Below are positions 1 through 12,800 of a stretch of 64,000 nt of DNA, in pieces. The notes beneath the pieces are model-generated. The model made no database searches. It was not told where the DNA came from and worked only from the letters and a program-made list of their open reading frames with translations. This stretch comes from Pseudomonas mosselii (GTDB lineage Bacteria > Pseudomonadota > Gammaproteobacteria > Pseudomonadales > Pseudomonadaceae), in NCBI RefSeq assembly GCF_019823065.1, contig NZ_CP081966.1:1078001-1142000 (forward strand). Direction: 5' to 3'. A program made the translations under genes and the position numbers. Numbering within the stretch: position 1 is the first letter of the stretch; each line of letters begins with the position of its first letter.

Positions 1-107
1 AGCGGCGATCTTTTTTGCGTCCCCCTCTTCTCAGCCGTTCGCGCCTGGATTACAAATAGCGCCGCGGGCGCTCGCCCCGATAACAACAACCTCCTTCCCT
101 GGCCATC

Positions 108-491
108 ATGTCCGATCAGAACCCTTGCCTGACCTGCGGCGCCTGCTGCGGCTACTTTCGTGTGTCTTTCTTCTGGGGTGAATGCCAGTCCGCCGGTGGC
201 GTGGTGCCCGACGATCTGGTGGTGCAGATCAATCCGACCCGGGTCGCCATGATCGGCACCGACGCCAAGCCTTGCCGCTGCGTCAGCCTGGGCGGCGAGA
301 TCGGCACGCAAGTGGCGTGCTCCATTTATGAGAACCGCTCCAGCCCCTGCCGCGAGTTCGAGGCCTCGTGGGAAAACGGTGTGCACAACCCCAGCTGTGA
401 CGACGCACGGGCGGCCTATGGTCTGCCACCGCTGACACCACCGGGCGCCAATGAGCCGCATTGGCCGGAAGAGGGAGCGGAGGTCGCCTGA
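108..491 (+). CDS. YkgJ-type cysteine-cluster protein
   Basis: A 127-residue soluble protein of the YkgJ / zinc- or iron-chelating CxxCxxCC family. The N-terminus carries the family signature CLTCGACCGYF (residues 7-17). More cysteines follow at about residues 57-59, 70 and 81, and the motif C-S-I-Y-E-N-R near residue 72 is typical of the family. The cysteines are expected to bind a metal (family knowledge); the cellular role is unknown. I see no signal peptide or membrane segment. The ATG lacks a clear Shine-Dalgarno, but the family signature starts within ten residues of it, so an earlier start is unlikely. It is followed by a 370-base gap before the giant adhesin and shows no operon partner inside the window. 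Confidence 0.85.
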   Translation: MSDQNPCLTCGACCGYFRVSFFWGECQSAGGVVPDDLVVQINPTRVAMIGTDAKPCRCVSLGGEIGTQVACSIYENRSSPCREFEASWENGVHNPSCDDARAAYGLPPLTPPGANEPHWPEEGAEVA

Positions 492-861
492 AAGTCGACC
501 TGCCTTCCGAGCGACGGTACGGCGATGGGAATTGCCCCGTGATGGCCGTATGGCCTTATCGCGGGTAGGCTTGCTTTCACACACCGCCGTACATTTTGGC
601 CTCCGCCATTACCGCTCGTCGGTTGGATCCAATGCTCGGGTGGCTGAAACCCGCGAAACACGTGCCGCCTCGACAAAGTATTAACACCATTTGACCGTCC
701 CCTGCGCCGTATTGCCCGCGCCTGAGCGGCTACACATTCCTTCAAAGGATATTCGTAGCCATAGATCAGGCGTTTCGGCCGTCGCGTGTTCCACTGCTCT
801 TTTCTGCCCTGCTGTGCACGCATTCAAGGACTGAAGTGCCTGATCCACGAAGGAGCTCTAC
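492..861. other. Intergenic gap upstream of the giant adhesin
   Basis: 370 bases with lower GC than the flanking genes. Frames that open here overlap the 3' end of the YkgJ-type gene or the start of the adhesin in the wrong frame and have no family features. The only element I can place is the ribosome binding site AAGGAG at 850-855, six bases before the adhesin's GTG. The adhesin promoter must lie here, but I cannot point to convincing -35/-10 boxes. Confidence 0.5.
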
Positions 862-3800
862 GTGGACAGACGTGCCGCCCCCCGTTCACCCGCCCGTTTC
901 TCGCAACTGTCGCTGGCTGTCAGCCTGGCTGTCGGTGCGATGGCATTTGGTCTGTCCAGCGAACAGGCGCTGGCCGTCTGTAGCGCGGCCGGTTCGACGA
1001 TCACCTGCAACGGCGCTGCCAACCCGCTGGCGCCGAGCTATACCAATGGCGGCAGTGGCCTTACCGTCAACGTCAACCCAGGCGCGAGCCTGGGTACCTT
1101 GCTGGGCGTGGGCGGCACTTCGTTGTCACTGGCCGGGAACAACAACACCCTGAACAACTCCGGCACCATCGACCCGACGTTGCTCGGGCTGCTGAGCATC
1201 CAGTCCTCCGCCGTGCTGATCGGCAACACCGGCACCGGCAGCATCCTCAACATCAACAACAACGCCACGGGCGTGATCAAGGGCACCGGCGCCTTGCTCG
1301 GCGCCAACCTGCTGAACCTCACCGGCATGGCGCTGGACGCGCGCAACGGCGCCGGCGGCACCACCACCATCAGTAACGCCGGCAGTATCGGCTCCTCGGC
1401 GCTGGCCAGCCTCACGCTGGTGAGCGAGGACACGCCGGTCATCGCCGTGACCGGCGGCAGCACGGTGAACTTCACCAACACCGGCACCATCCTTGGCCGT
1501 GCCGCGTTCGAGGCTTCCGCGGCTGGCAACACCTTCACCAACGCCGGGACCCTGACCGGCAGCCTGTCGATGGGGGCCAACAGCACCAACCGCTTCAACG
1601 CCATCACCGGCTCCAGCGTTGGGGCAGGGCTTGGCGTCGGCGTGGCCTTGCTGGTCACCAGCAACCCGAACCTTGCCTACGCGGCAGCTGGCAAGATCGA
1701 CGGCGGCGCAGGCGGCACTAATACCTTGGCATTGCAAAACGCCATTGGCGGCGGCAGTGGGACCAGTGGCAGCGGCACGATCAACGCCACCAACTACATC
1801 AACTTCAGCCGCCTGATTGTCGACGCCGGCACCTGGAGCCTGATCGGCCAGGTGCTCAACGGCACCACCCAGACCACCCTCAACGGTGGCCAGCTCAACT
1901 TCGACAACGCCAGCGCCTTCGGTAGCGGTGCCATTACCGTCAATGGGGGTGGGCTGGCGGGGACTGTCGGTGGTCTGAGCCTGGCCAACAACTTCATCCT
2001 CAACGCCGGTCTGAGCGTCGGCGGCGCCACCGACATGGCCCTCAATGGCGTGGTTTCGGGTGTCGGCGGGCTGACCAAAACCGGCGCCGGGCTGCTCACC
2101 CTTGGCGCCACCAACACCTACAGTGGCGGCACCACCCTCGCCGCCGGCGGTCTCAACCTGACCAGTGCCGCGGCGCTGGGCAGTGGCGGCCTCACCGTCA
2201 GCGGCGCCAGCAGCCTGCAGGGCAGCGTGCCGCTGGTGTTGAACAGCAACGTGGCATTGAACGCGGCGTTGACCTTGCCCGGCAGCAATGCCCTGACTCT
2301 GGGGGGCGTGCTCAGCGGCACCGGTTCGCTGGTCAAGAGCGGTAGCGGTGGCTTGACGCTGAACGGCGTCAACACCTACAGCGGCGGCACGACCCTGGGC
2401 AGCGGTACCCTCACCCTCGGCAACGCCAGCGCCCTGGGCAGCGGCGCGTTGGCACTGAGCGGCAACGGCACCCTGGACACCACGGCGACCATGGCCCTCG
2501 GCAATGCCATCAATCTGGGCAGCAGTACCCTGATCTTGCCGGGCAATAACGCCTTGACGCTCAACGGCGTGATTGGCGGCAGCGGCAGCCTGACCAAGAA
2601 TGGCACCGCCGACCTCACTCTCAACGGCGTCAACACCTACAGCGGCACCACCACCCTGGGCGGTGGCAAGCTCACCGTCGGCAACAGCGCGGCGCTGGGC
2701 ACCAGCGGCCTGACCCTGGGCGGCAATGCCAGCCTGGACGCCAGCAGCGCGGTCAGCCTGGGCAATGCGATCAACCTGGGGGCCAACACCCTTGACCTGC
2801 TGGGCACCAGCGCCACCACCCTGGGCGGTGTCATCAGCGGGACTGGCGCGCTGGTCAAGAATGGCGCCGGCGACCTGACCCTCAATGGCAACAACACCTT
2901 CAGCGGCGGCCTGACGCTCAACACCGGCAAGCTCACCGTCGGGCACAGCAATGCGCTGGGCAGCGGTGCGCTGACCCTGGGCGGCAACGTCAGCCTCGAC
3001 GCCGGTACCGCGGTCAACCTGGGCAACGCGGTCAACCTCGGCGCCAACACCCTCAACCTGCTGGGCAGCAGTGCCACGACCCTGGGTGGTGTCATCAGCG
3101 GTACCGGCGCGCTGGTCAAGAACGGCAGCGCCGGCCTGACCCTCAACGGCAGCAACACCTTCAGCGGCGGCACCACCCTCAATGGCGGCGTGCTGACCGT
3201 GGGCAACAACAATGCCCTGGGCACCGGCGCGCTGTCCCTGGGCGGCAATGCCAGCCTCGATGCGGGCGTGGCGGTCAACCTGGGCAACGCCATCAACCTG
3301 GGTGGCAACACTCTCACTCTGCCGGGTACGAGTGCCACCACCCTGGGTGGCGTGATCAGCGGCACCGGGGCGCTGGTCAAGAATGGCGGCAGCAACCTGA
3401 CCCTGGGTGGCGCCAACACCTTCAGCGGCGGGCTGACCCTCAATGCCGGTACCCTGACCCTGGCCAGCGCCGCAGCCCTGGGCACGGGCGGCTTGACCGT
3501 CGGTGGGGCCTCGACCCTGGCCAACACAGCAGCGATGACCCTGAACAATGGCGTCAACCTTGGCGCCGACCTGACCCTCGCCGGCGCCAACAATCTCACG
3601 CTGGCCGGCAACCTCGGCGGCAGCGGCGGCCTGATCAAGAACGGCAGCGCCAGCCTGACCCTGAGTGGCAACAACACCCAGAACGGCGCCACGGCGCTGA
3701 ACGCCGGCACCCTGGTGCTCGGCAGCAACACCGCGCTGGGCACCGGCGCGCTCAATGCCGCGGCCAACACCACCCTGGATACCAGTGTCGCCGGGCTGAA

Positions 3801-6800
3801 CATCGGTAACGCCCTCAACCTGGCCGGCAACCTGAACCTGCCCGGCAGCAACGACCTGACCCTGAGCGGCGTCATTGCCGGCGCCGGCGGCATCACCAAG
3901 GGCGGCAACACCACCTTGACCCTGACCGGTGCCAACACCAACAGCGGCTCCACCTTCCTCAACGCCGGCACCCTAATGGTCGGCAACAACACCGCGCTGG
4001 GCACCGGAACCCTCAACACCGCAGCCGGCACCCACCTGGACGCCAGCACGGCCGTGAGCCTGGCCAACGACGCCATCATCGCCGGCCCCCTGACCATCGA
4101 CGGCACCGCCAACCTGGGCTTGAGCGGCGTGCTCAGCGGCATCGGCTCGCTGGTCAAGAACGGCAACGCCAGCCTGACCCTGAGCGGCAACAACGTCTTC
4201 ACCAACGGCACCCAGCTCAACGCCGGTACGCTGGTCCTGGGCAGCAACACGGCATTGGGCATCGGTAGCCTGACCCTGGGTGGCAACGCCAACCTCGACA
4301 CCAGCAGCGCTGTCGCGGCCACCAACACCATCAGCCTCGGCGCCAACACCCTGACCGTGCTGGGCAGCAACGCCACCACCCTGACCGGGCAGATCAGCGG
4401 TACCGGCGCGCTGGTCAAGAGCGGCAGCGCCGCCCTGACCCTCAACGGCAACAACACCTACAGCGGCGGCACCACCCTCAACGGTGGGTTGCTGACCCTG
4501 GGCAACAACAACGCCCTGGGCACCGGCGGCTTGACCCTGGGTGGCAACGCCAGCCTCGACAGCAGCGGCACCCTCAACCTGGGCAACGCCATCAACCTCG
4601 CCGGCAATACCCTGACCCTGGCAGGCAGCAATGCCACCACCCTAGGCGGCGTGATCAGTGGCACTGGCGCACTGACCAAGAACGGCAGCACCAACCTGAC
4701 CCTGTCAGGCGCCAACACCTTCAGCGGTGGTCTCAACCTCAATGCCGGGACCTTGACCCTGGCCAGCGCCGCCGCGCTGGGAACCGGCGCGCTGAACGTC
4801 GGCGGCGCGGCCACCCTGGCCAACGCCACGGCCATGACCCTGAACAACGCCATCAACCTCGCAGCCGACCTGTCCCTGCCCACCACCAGCAACCTCACCC
4901 TGGCCGGCAACCTCAGTGGCACCGGCGGCCTGGTCAAGAGCGGCAGCGCCACCCTGACCCTGAGCGGCAACAACACCCACAGCGGCGCCACCGCGCTCAA
5001 CGCCGGCACCCTGGTACTGGGCAGCAACACCGCCCTGGGCACTGGCGCGCTGAATGCCGCCAACAACACCACCCTGGACACCAGCGTCGCCGGCCTGAAT
5101 ATCGGCAACGCGCTGAACCTGGCCGGCAACTTCATCCTGCCCGGCAGCAACGACCTGACCCTGAGCGGCACCATCGCCGGCGCCGGCGGCATCACCAAGA
5201 ACGGCGCCACCCGCCTGACCCTGACCGGCAACAACAGCAACAGCGGCATCACCCGTCTGAACGCCGGTACCCTGGTGGTCGGCAGCAATACCGCGCTGGG
5301 CACCGGCACCCTCAACACCCTGGCCGGCACCCACCTGGATGCCAGCACCGCGGTCAGCCTGGCCAACGACGTCACCATCGCCGGCCCCCTGACCATCGAC
5401 GGCAGCGCCGACCTGGGCCTGAGCGGCGTGGTCAGCGGCATCGGTTCGCTGGTCAAGAACGGCAACGCCAACCTGACCCTGAGTGGCAACAACCTCTACA
5501 CCAACGGCACCCAGCTCAATGCCGGCACGCTCACCCTTGGCAGCAACACTGCGCTGGGGATCGGCGCCCTGACCCTGGGCGGCAACGCCAACCTCGACGC
5601 CAGCACCGCCGTGGCGGTGACCAACGGCATCAGCCTGGGCAGCAACACCCTGAGCGTGCTGGGCAGCAATGCCACCACCCTCGGTGGCCTGATCAGCGGC
5701 AGTGGCGCGCTGGTCAAGAATGGCAGCGCCGGGCTGACCCTCAACGGCAACAACACCTACAGCGGCGGCACCACCCTCAATGCCGGGCTGCTGACCCTGG
5801 GCAACAACAACGCCATCGGCAGCGGCGCCCTGAGCGTGGGCGGCAATGCCAGCCTCGACGGCAGCGCCGCGCTCAACCTGGGCAACGCCATCAACCTCGG
5901 CACCGGCGCCACCCTGACCTTGCCGGGCAGCAATACCACCACCCTTGCTGGCGTGATCAGCGGCGCTGGCGCGCTGACCAAGAACGGCAGCACCAACCTG
6001 ACCTTGTCAGGCGCCAACACCTTCAGCGGGGGGCTCAACCTCAACGCCGGCACCCTGACCCTGGCCAATGCCGCGGCGCTGGGGACTGGCGCGCTGAACG
6101 TCGGGGGGGCCGCAACCCTGGTCAACAGCGTGGCGATGACCCTGGGCAACGATGTCAACCTCGGCGCCAACCTGACCCTCGGCGGCAGCAACAACCTGAC
6201 CCTTGGCGGCGTGCTCGCAGGCACCGGCGGCTTGGTCAAGAACGGTGTGTCCGACCTGACGCTGACCGGCAACAACACCTTCAGCGGTGCCATCGACCTG
6301 CTCGGCGGCAGCATCACCACGGTCGGTACCACGGCCCTGGGCAATACCTCGGCGGTCAGTGTCGGTGCCGGCACCAGCCTCAACCTCGGCGCCAGCGCCA
6401 CCATCGGTGGCCTGAGCGGTGCCGGTACGGTGAACATCGCCGCTGGTGGCGCCCTGACCCTGGGCGGCAACAACCTCAACAGCGTGTTCAGCGGTGCATT
6501 GGCCGGCAGCGGTGGGTTGGTCAAGACCGGCACTGGCAGCTTCGAGCTGTCCGGGGTCAACGTGCTAGGTGGCAACACCACGGTCAATGCCGGCCTGCTC
6601 AATGTCACCGGCTCGCTGGCCAGCCCCGGCGTGCAGGTCAACAGCGGTGCCAGCCTCGGCGGCACCGGCAGCTTGCTGGGGGCGGTCGACATCGCCAACG
6701 GCGCGCACCTGCTGGCCAACAGCGGTGCGACCCTCAGTACCGGCGCGCTGACCCTGCACAGTGGCTCGATCCTCGACTTCGGCCTGGGCTCGCCAGCCAC

Positions 6801-9800
6801 TGGCGGTACCGCGCTGGTCAACGTCAACGGCAACCTGACCCTGGACGGCACCCTCAACGTCACCGACGTCGGCGGCTTCGGCACCGGTATCTACCGGCTG
6901 TTCGACTACACCGGCGCGCTGGTCGACAACGGCCTGCTGGTCGGCAACGTGCCAGGCGCCATGCTGCCTGGCGACCTGCAGGTGCAGACCTCGATCGGTA
7001 GCCAGGTCAACCTGCTTGTCGGCGGCGCCTCCGGCACCGTGCAGTTCTGGGATGGCGGCCAAAGCGTGCCCAATGGCGTGATCGACGGCGGCACCGGCAC
7101 CTGGAATGGCAGCAACACCAACTGGACCGATGTCAACGGTGTGCTCAACGGCAGCTGGGCCAGCGACTTCGCGGTATTCCAGGGCACTGCAGGGGATGTC
7201 ACCGTGGTCGGCACCCAGGCCGCCACTGGCCTGCAGTTCGTCACCAACGGCTACCGACTGATCGGCGCCGGTGGGCTGGACCTGGTCAACGGCAGCAACG
7301 GCGCCTTCGCCGTGCGTGTCGACCCTGGCGTCACCGCGACCCTCAACGTTGGCCTCTCGGGCAGCGGCCAACTGGCCAAGCTCGACAGCGGCACCTTGGT
7401 GCTCAATGGCGCCAACAGCTACACCGGCGGCACCCTGCTCAACGGTGGCACGATCGTGGTCGGCAACAACACCGCTTTGGGTAGCGGTTCTGTCAGTACC
7501 GCCAACAGCACCACCCTGGACAGCAACACCGCCGTGACCCTTGGCAACGCCTTCAATCTCAGCGGTGCCCTGACCGTCGCGGGCTCCGCCGACCTGGGGC
7601 TGTCCGGCGTGGTCTCCGGCCTTGGCAGCCTGGTCAAGGCCGGCGGCGCCAACCTGACCCTGGGTAACGCCAACACCTACAGTGGCGGCACCAGCCTGGG
7701 TGCCGGTACCCTGACCCTCGGCAACGCCCAGGCGTTGGGTACTGGCGGCCTGACCGTCACCGGCGCCGCCAGCCTGGACACCTCCGGTAACCTGGCACTG
7801 GGCAATACCGTCGCCCTGAATGCCAACCTCACGCTGCCGGGAACAAACGACCTCAGCTTCAACGGAGCGCTCAGTGGCACCGGGGGCCTGGTCAAGACAG
7901 GTTCCGGCACGCTCACCCTCAACGGCAGCAACAGCCAGCAGGGCAGCACCAGCCTGAACGGCGGCACCCTCGTGGTAGGCAGCAACACCGCGCTGGGCAC
8001 CGGTGCGCTGAACGCAGTCGGTGGCACCACCCTGAGCAGCAATGCCAACGTCAACCTGGCCAACCAGCTCAACCTGGCCGGCAACCTGACCATCGCCGGG
8101 GCGCAGAACCTGACCCTGGGCGGCAACGTCAACGGCGTCGGCGGCCTGACCAAGACCGGCAGCGGCACCCTGACCCTGAACGGCACCAATGGCAACCTGG
8201 GCAACACCAACCTCAATGCCGGTACCCTGGTGCTCGGTAGCGCCAGCGCCCTCGGCCTTGGCCAGCTCAACGCGGCGGCCGGCACCACGCTGGACAGCGC
8301 TGCGGCGATCAACATCGGCAACACCGTCAACCTGGGCGGCGACCTCACCATCACCGGCAGCAACGACCTGGGGCTGGGCGGGCTGGTCACCGGTGCCGGT
8401 AGCCTGATCAAGAACGGTGCCAGCAACCTTACCCTCAGTGGCGCCAACACCCTGATCGGCGGCGTGACCCTCAATGCCGGCACGCTTACCCTGGGCAACA
8501 ACCAGGCGCTGGGCACTGGCACCCTGACTGTCGGTGGCGCCAGCAACCTGGCCACCACCGGCGCCCTGACCCTGGCCAATCAGGTGACGCTCAACAGCAC
8601 CCTGAACCTGACCGGCAACAACAACCTGGCCCTCAATGGCGTGATCAGCGGCACCGGCGGCCTGAGCAAGACCGGCAGCGGCAACCTGACCCTCGGCGCC
8701 GCCAACACCTACCAGGGCACCACCACCCTTGGCGGCGGCACCCTGACCCTGGGCAACAACGTCGCCCTGGGCACGGGCAACCTTGCGGTGACCGGCAACA
8801 GCACCCTGGCCACCATCGGTGTACTGCAGGTGGTCAACGCCATTGGCCTTGGTGCCGGCACCACCCTCGGCATCAACAACACCCAGACCCTGACCCTCGA
8901 TGGCGTCATCAGCGGTGCCGGGGCGTTGAACAAACTGGGTGCCGGGCAACTGGTGCTCAATGGCAGCAACACCTACGCCGGCGGCACCTCGCTGCAGGCC
9001 GGCAGCCTGCTGCTGGGCAATGCCGGCGCCCTGGGCAGCGGAGCACTGACCGTCAACGGCGCCGCCAGCCTCGATGCCAGCCAGGCGCTGGCGCTGGTGA
9101 ACGCCATCAACCTCGCCGGTGGCAACCTGACCCTTGGCGGCAGCCAGGCGCTGACCCTCAACGGCGTGATCTCCGGCAGCAACGGCCTGGTCAAGAACGG
9201 CGCCGCTACCCTGGCCCTGAACGGCAACAACACCTACAGCGGCGGCACCACCCTCAACGCCGGCACTCTGGTGGTCGGCAGCAACACCGCGCTGGGCAGC
9301 GGTGACCTCAGCACCGGCGCCAACACCAGCCTCGATGCCGGCGGCGCGGGCGTCACCCTGGCCAACAATGTGCATCTGGGCGGTACCCTCAACCTGCCGG
9401 CCAGCGCCGACCTGACCCTCAACGGCGTGGTGGATGGCGTCGGCGGCCTGAACAAGTCGGGCGCCGCGACCCTTACCCTCAACGGCGCCAACAACTACCT
9501 GGGCGGCACCACCCTGAATGCTGGCCGGTTGGTGGTCGGCAACGACAACGCGTTGGGGCAGGGCGCCCTGACCGTCGCCGGGGCCTCGACCCTGAGCAGC
9601 GGCGCCAGTACCGCCCTGGCCAACAACGTCACCCTCAACGCCGGCCTGACCGTCGATGGCGGCAACGACCTGACCCTCAACGGCGTGATCAACGGCACCG
9701 CCGGCCTGACCAAGAACGGCAGCGGCAACCTGACCCTCAATGGCAACAACGGCTTCCAGGGCGGCACCCAGCTCAACGCCGGGCGCCTGACCGTGGGCAA

Positions 9801-12800
9801 CAGTGGGGCGCTGGGTACCGGCACCCTGTCGGTCACCGCCGACGCCACCCTGGCCAACAGCGCGCCCATGGCCCTGGGCAACACCATCGCCCTGAGCAAT
9901 GGTGCCAACCTGACCGTCGATGCTGTCAACGCGCTGATCCTCAGTGGTGACCTGGGCGGCAGCGGCAACCTGGTCAAGACCGGCGTCGACGACCTGACCC
10001 TGGTCGGCGTCAAGACCTTCACCGGCAATGTCGACATCCAGGCCGGCTCCCTCACCACCCTCGGCAGCGGTGTGCTGGCCAACGTCGACACCCTCAACGT
10101 CGGTGCCAGCGGCCAGCTCAACCTCAACGGCAACGCCAGCCTCGGCAGCCTGACCGGCAGCGGCCAGGTCGATGTCGGCATCGGCAGTGTCCTGAGCCTG
10201 GGCGGCAACAACCTCAGCAGCACCTTTGCCGGCGGCCTCAACGGCCTGGGCGGCCTGACCAAGGTCGGCAGTGGCACCCTGACCCTTACCGGCACCAGCA
10301 ACCTGGCTGACAACACCCTGGTCAACGCCGGCACCTTGAAAGTCGACGGCACATTGGGCAGCAACCTGCTGACCGTCGCCAGTGGCGCCACCCTGGCGGG
10401 TAGCGGCACCGCCAACGCCACGGTGGTGATCAACAACGGCGGTCACCTGGCCGGGCAGAGCGGTGCCACCCTGAGCCTCGGCAGCCTGGTGCTCAACAGC
10501 GGCTCGATCGTCGATGTCGGCTTGGCGTCACCGTCTACCGGCGGTACCGCGCTGTTCAACGTCGGCGGCAACCTGACCCTCGACGGCACGCTCAATGTCA
10601 GCAGCATCGGCGGCTTCGGCAACGGTGTGTACCGCATCTTCGACTACACCGGCGCCTTGACCGACAACGGCCTGGACTTCGGCACTCTGCCGCTGGGCGT
10701 GGGCCTGGGCGACGTGACCCTGCAGACCGCACTGGCCAACCAGGTCAACCTGCTGGTCAGCGCCGCGGGCCTGAACATCCAGTTCTGGGACGGCAGCCAG
10801 AGCGTGGCCAACGGCCAAGTCGATGGCGGCACTGGCGTGTGGAACGCCGGCAACACCAACTGGACCGACCTCAACGGCGTGCTCAACACCACCTGGGGCA
10901 GCACCTTTGCGGTGTTCCAGGGCACGGCGGGCGACGTCACCGTCGATGGCAGCCAGACCGTCAATGGCCTGCAATTCGTCACCGATGGCTACCGCTTGCT
11001 GGCCGGCACCGGCGGTGCGCTCGACCTGATCAATGGCACGAGTGGCGACACCAGCGTGCGGGTCGATCCAGGTGCCACGGCAACCCTCGATGTCGGCCTG
11101 ACCGGCGTCGGCAAGCTCAACAAGCTCGACAGCGGCACCCTGGTGCTCAATGGCAGCAACAGCTACAGCGGCGGCACCCTGCTCAGCGGCGGTACCTTGA
11201 TTGTCGGCAGCAACACGGCCCTGGGCGGCGGCGCGCTCGACACCACGGCGGGCACCACCCTCGACAGCAACGCCTCGGTAGCGCTGGGCAATGCCATCAC
11301 CCTGGCCGGCCCGCTGAACATCGCCGGTAGCAATGACCTGGCCCTCAACGGCAACATCGGCGGCGCCGGTGGCCTGGTCAAGGCCGGCAGCGCGCGGCTG
11401 GCGCTGGCCGGCAACAACACCTATGCCGGCAATACCGCGCTCAATGGCGGCACCCTGGTGCTGGGCTCCAACACCGCGCTCGGCACCGGCACCCTGACCA
11501 CCGCACCTGGCACCAGCCTGGACAGCAGCCAGGCGGTCACCCTGGCCAACAATGTCACCACCATGGGCGACCTCACCGTGCTGGGCAGCAACGACCTGAC
11601 CCTGGGGGGTACCGTCGGCGGCACCGGCCGCCTGCTCAAGGCCGGCCTGGCGCGCTTCGCGCTGATGGGGGCCAACACCTACAGCGGCGGCACCGAGTTG
11701 CAGGCCGGCACGCTGGTGGTCGGCAACAACGCGGCGCTGGGCACTGGTGGCCTGGAGGTCACCGGTAACGCCAACCTCGACAGCGCCAGCGCCGTCACCC
11801 TGGCCAACCCGGTCAATGTCAGCGGTGTGCTCAACGTGCTTGGCACCAACGACCTGCACCTGGCCGGCGTGCTCAGCGGCGCGGGCGAGCTGAACAAGAG
11901 CGGCCTGGCCGACCTGACCCTGTCGGGCAACAACACCTTCAGCGGCATCCTCAACATTCTCTCCGGCAGCCTGAGCACCCTCGGCACCACTGCCCTGGGT
12001 ACCCAGAGCCAGTTGAACGTCAGCACCGGCGCCAGCCTCAACCTCGACGGCAACACCAGCCTTGGCGACATCGGCGGCACCGGCGCGATCCAGATCGCCG
12101 CCGGCAACAGCCTGACGGTCGAAGGCGGCGTGTTCGGCGGCAATATCAGCGGCACCGGTACCTTGAACAAGCTCGGCAGCGCCACCCTGGCGCTGAACAG
12201 CGCCAACAGCCATACCGGCACCACCAACGTCCAGGCGGGCGGTCTGAAAGTGGACGGCTCCCTGGCCAGCGGCGCGGTCAACGTGGCCAGCGGCGCCAGC
12301 CTCAGCGGTGCCGGCAGCCTCGGCGGGGCGGTGACGGTGGCCAACGGCGGCAATCTCGCGGCCACCAGTGGCAGCACGCTGAACGCCGGCAACCTGGTGC
12401 TCGACAGCGGCGCCAACTTCAACGCTTCACTGGGCACGCCCTCGGGCGGCGGCAGCCCGCTGGTCAACGTCGCCAACAACCTGACCCTGGGCGGTACCCT
12501 CAACGTCACCGACATCGGCGGCTTCGGCGCCGGGGTCTACCGGTTGTTTGCCTACGGCGGCAGCCTCACCAACAACGGCATGAGCTTCGGCACCACGCCG
12601 GTACCGATCACCGACCTGACCGTGCAGACCGCCGTGGCCAACCAGGTCAACCTGGTGGTCGGCGGTGCCAGCAACGTACTGTTCTGGGACGGCAGCCAGA
12701 GCGTCGCCAACGGCCAGATCGACGGTGGCAGCGGCACCTGGGACGCCATCAACACCAACTGGACCGACGTCAACGGCGTGTTGAACAGCACCTGGAACGA

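Noticed and set aside
416..823. 135-codon minus-strand frame in the gap before the adhesin
   Set aside because: It overlaps the YkgJ-type gene end, has no start signal, and its sequence is Arg/Pro-rich without any family pattern.
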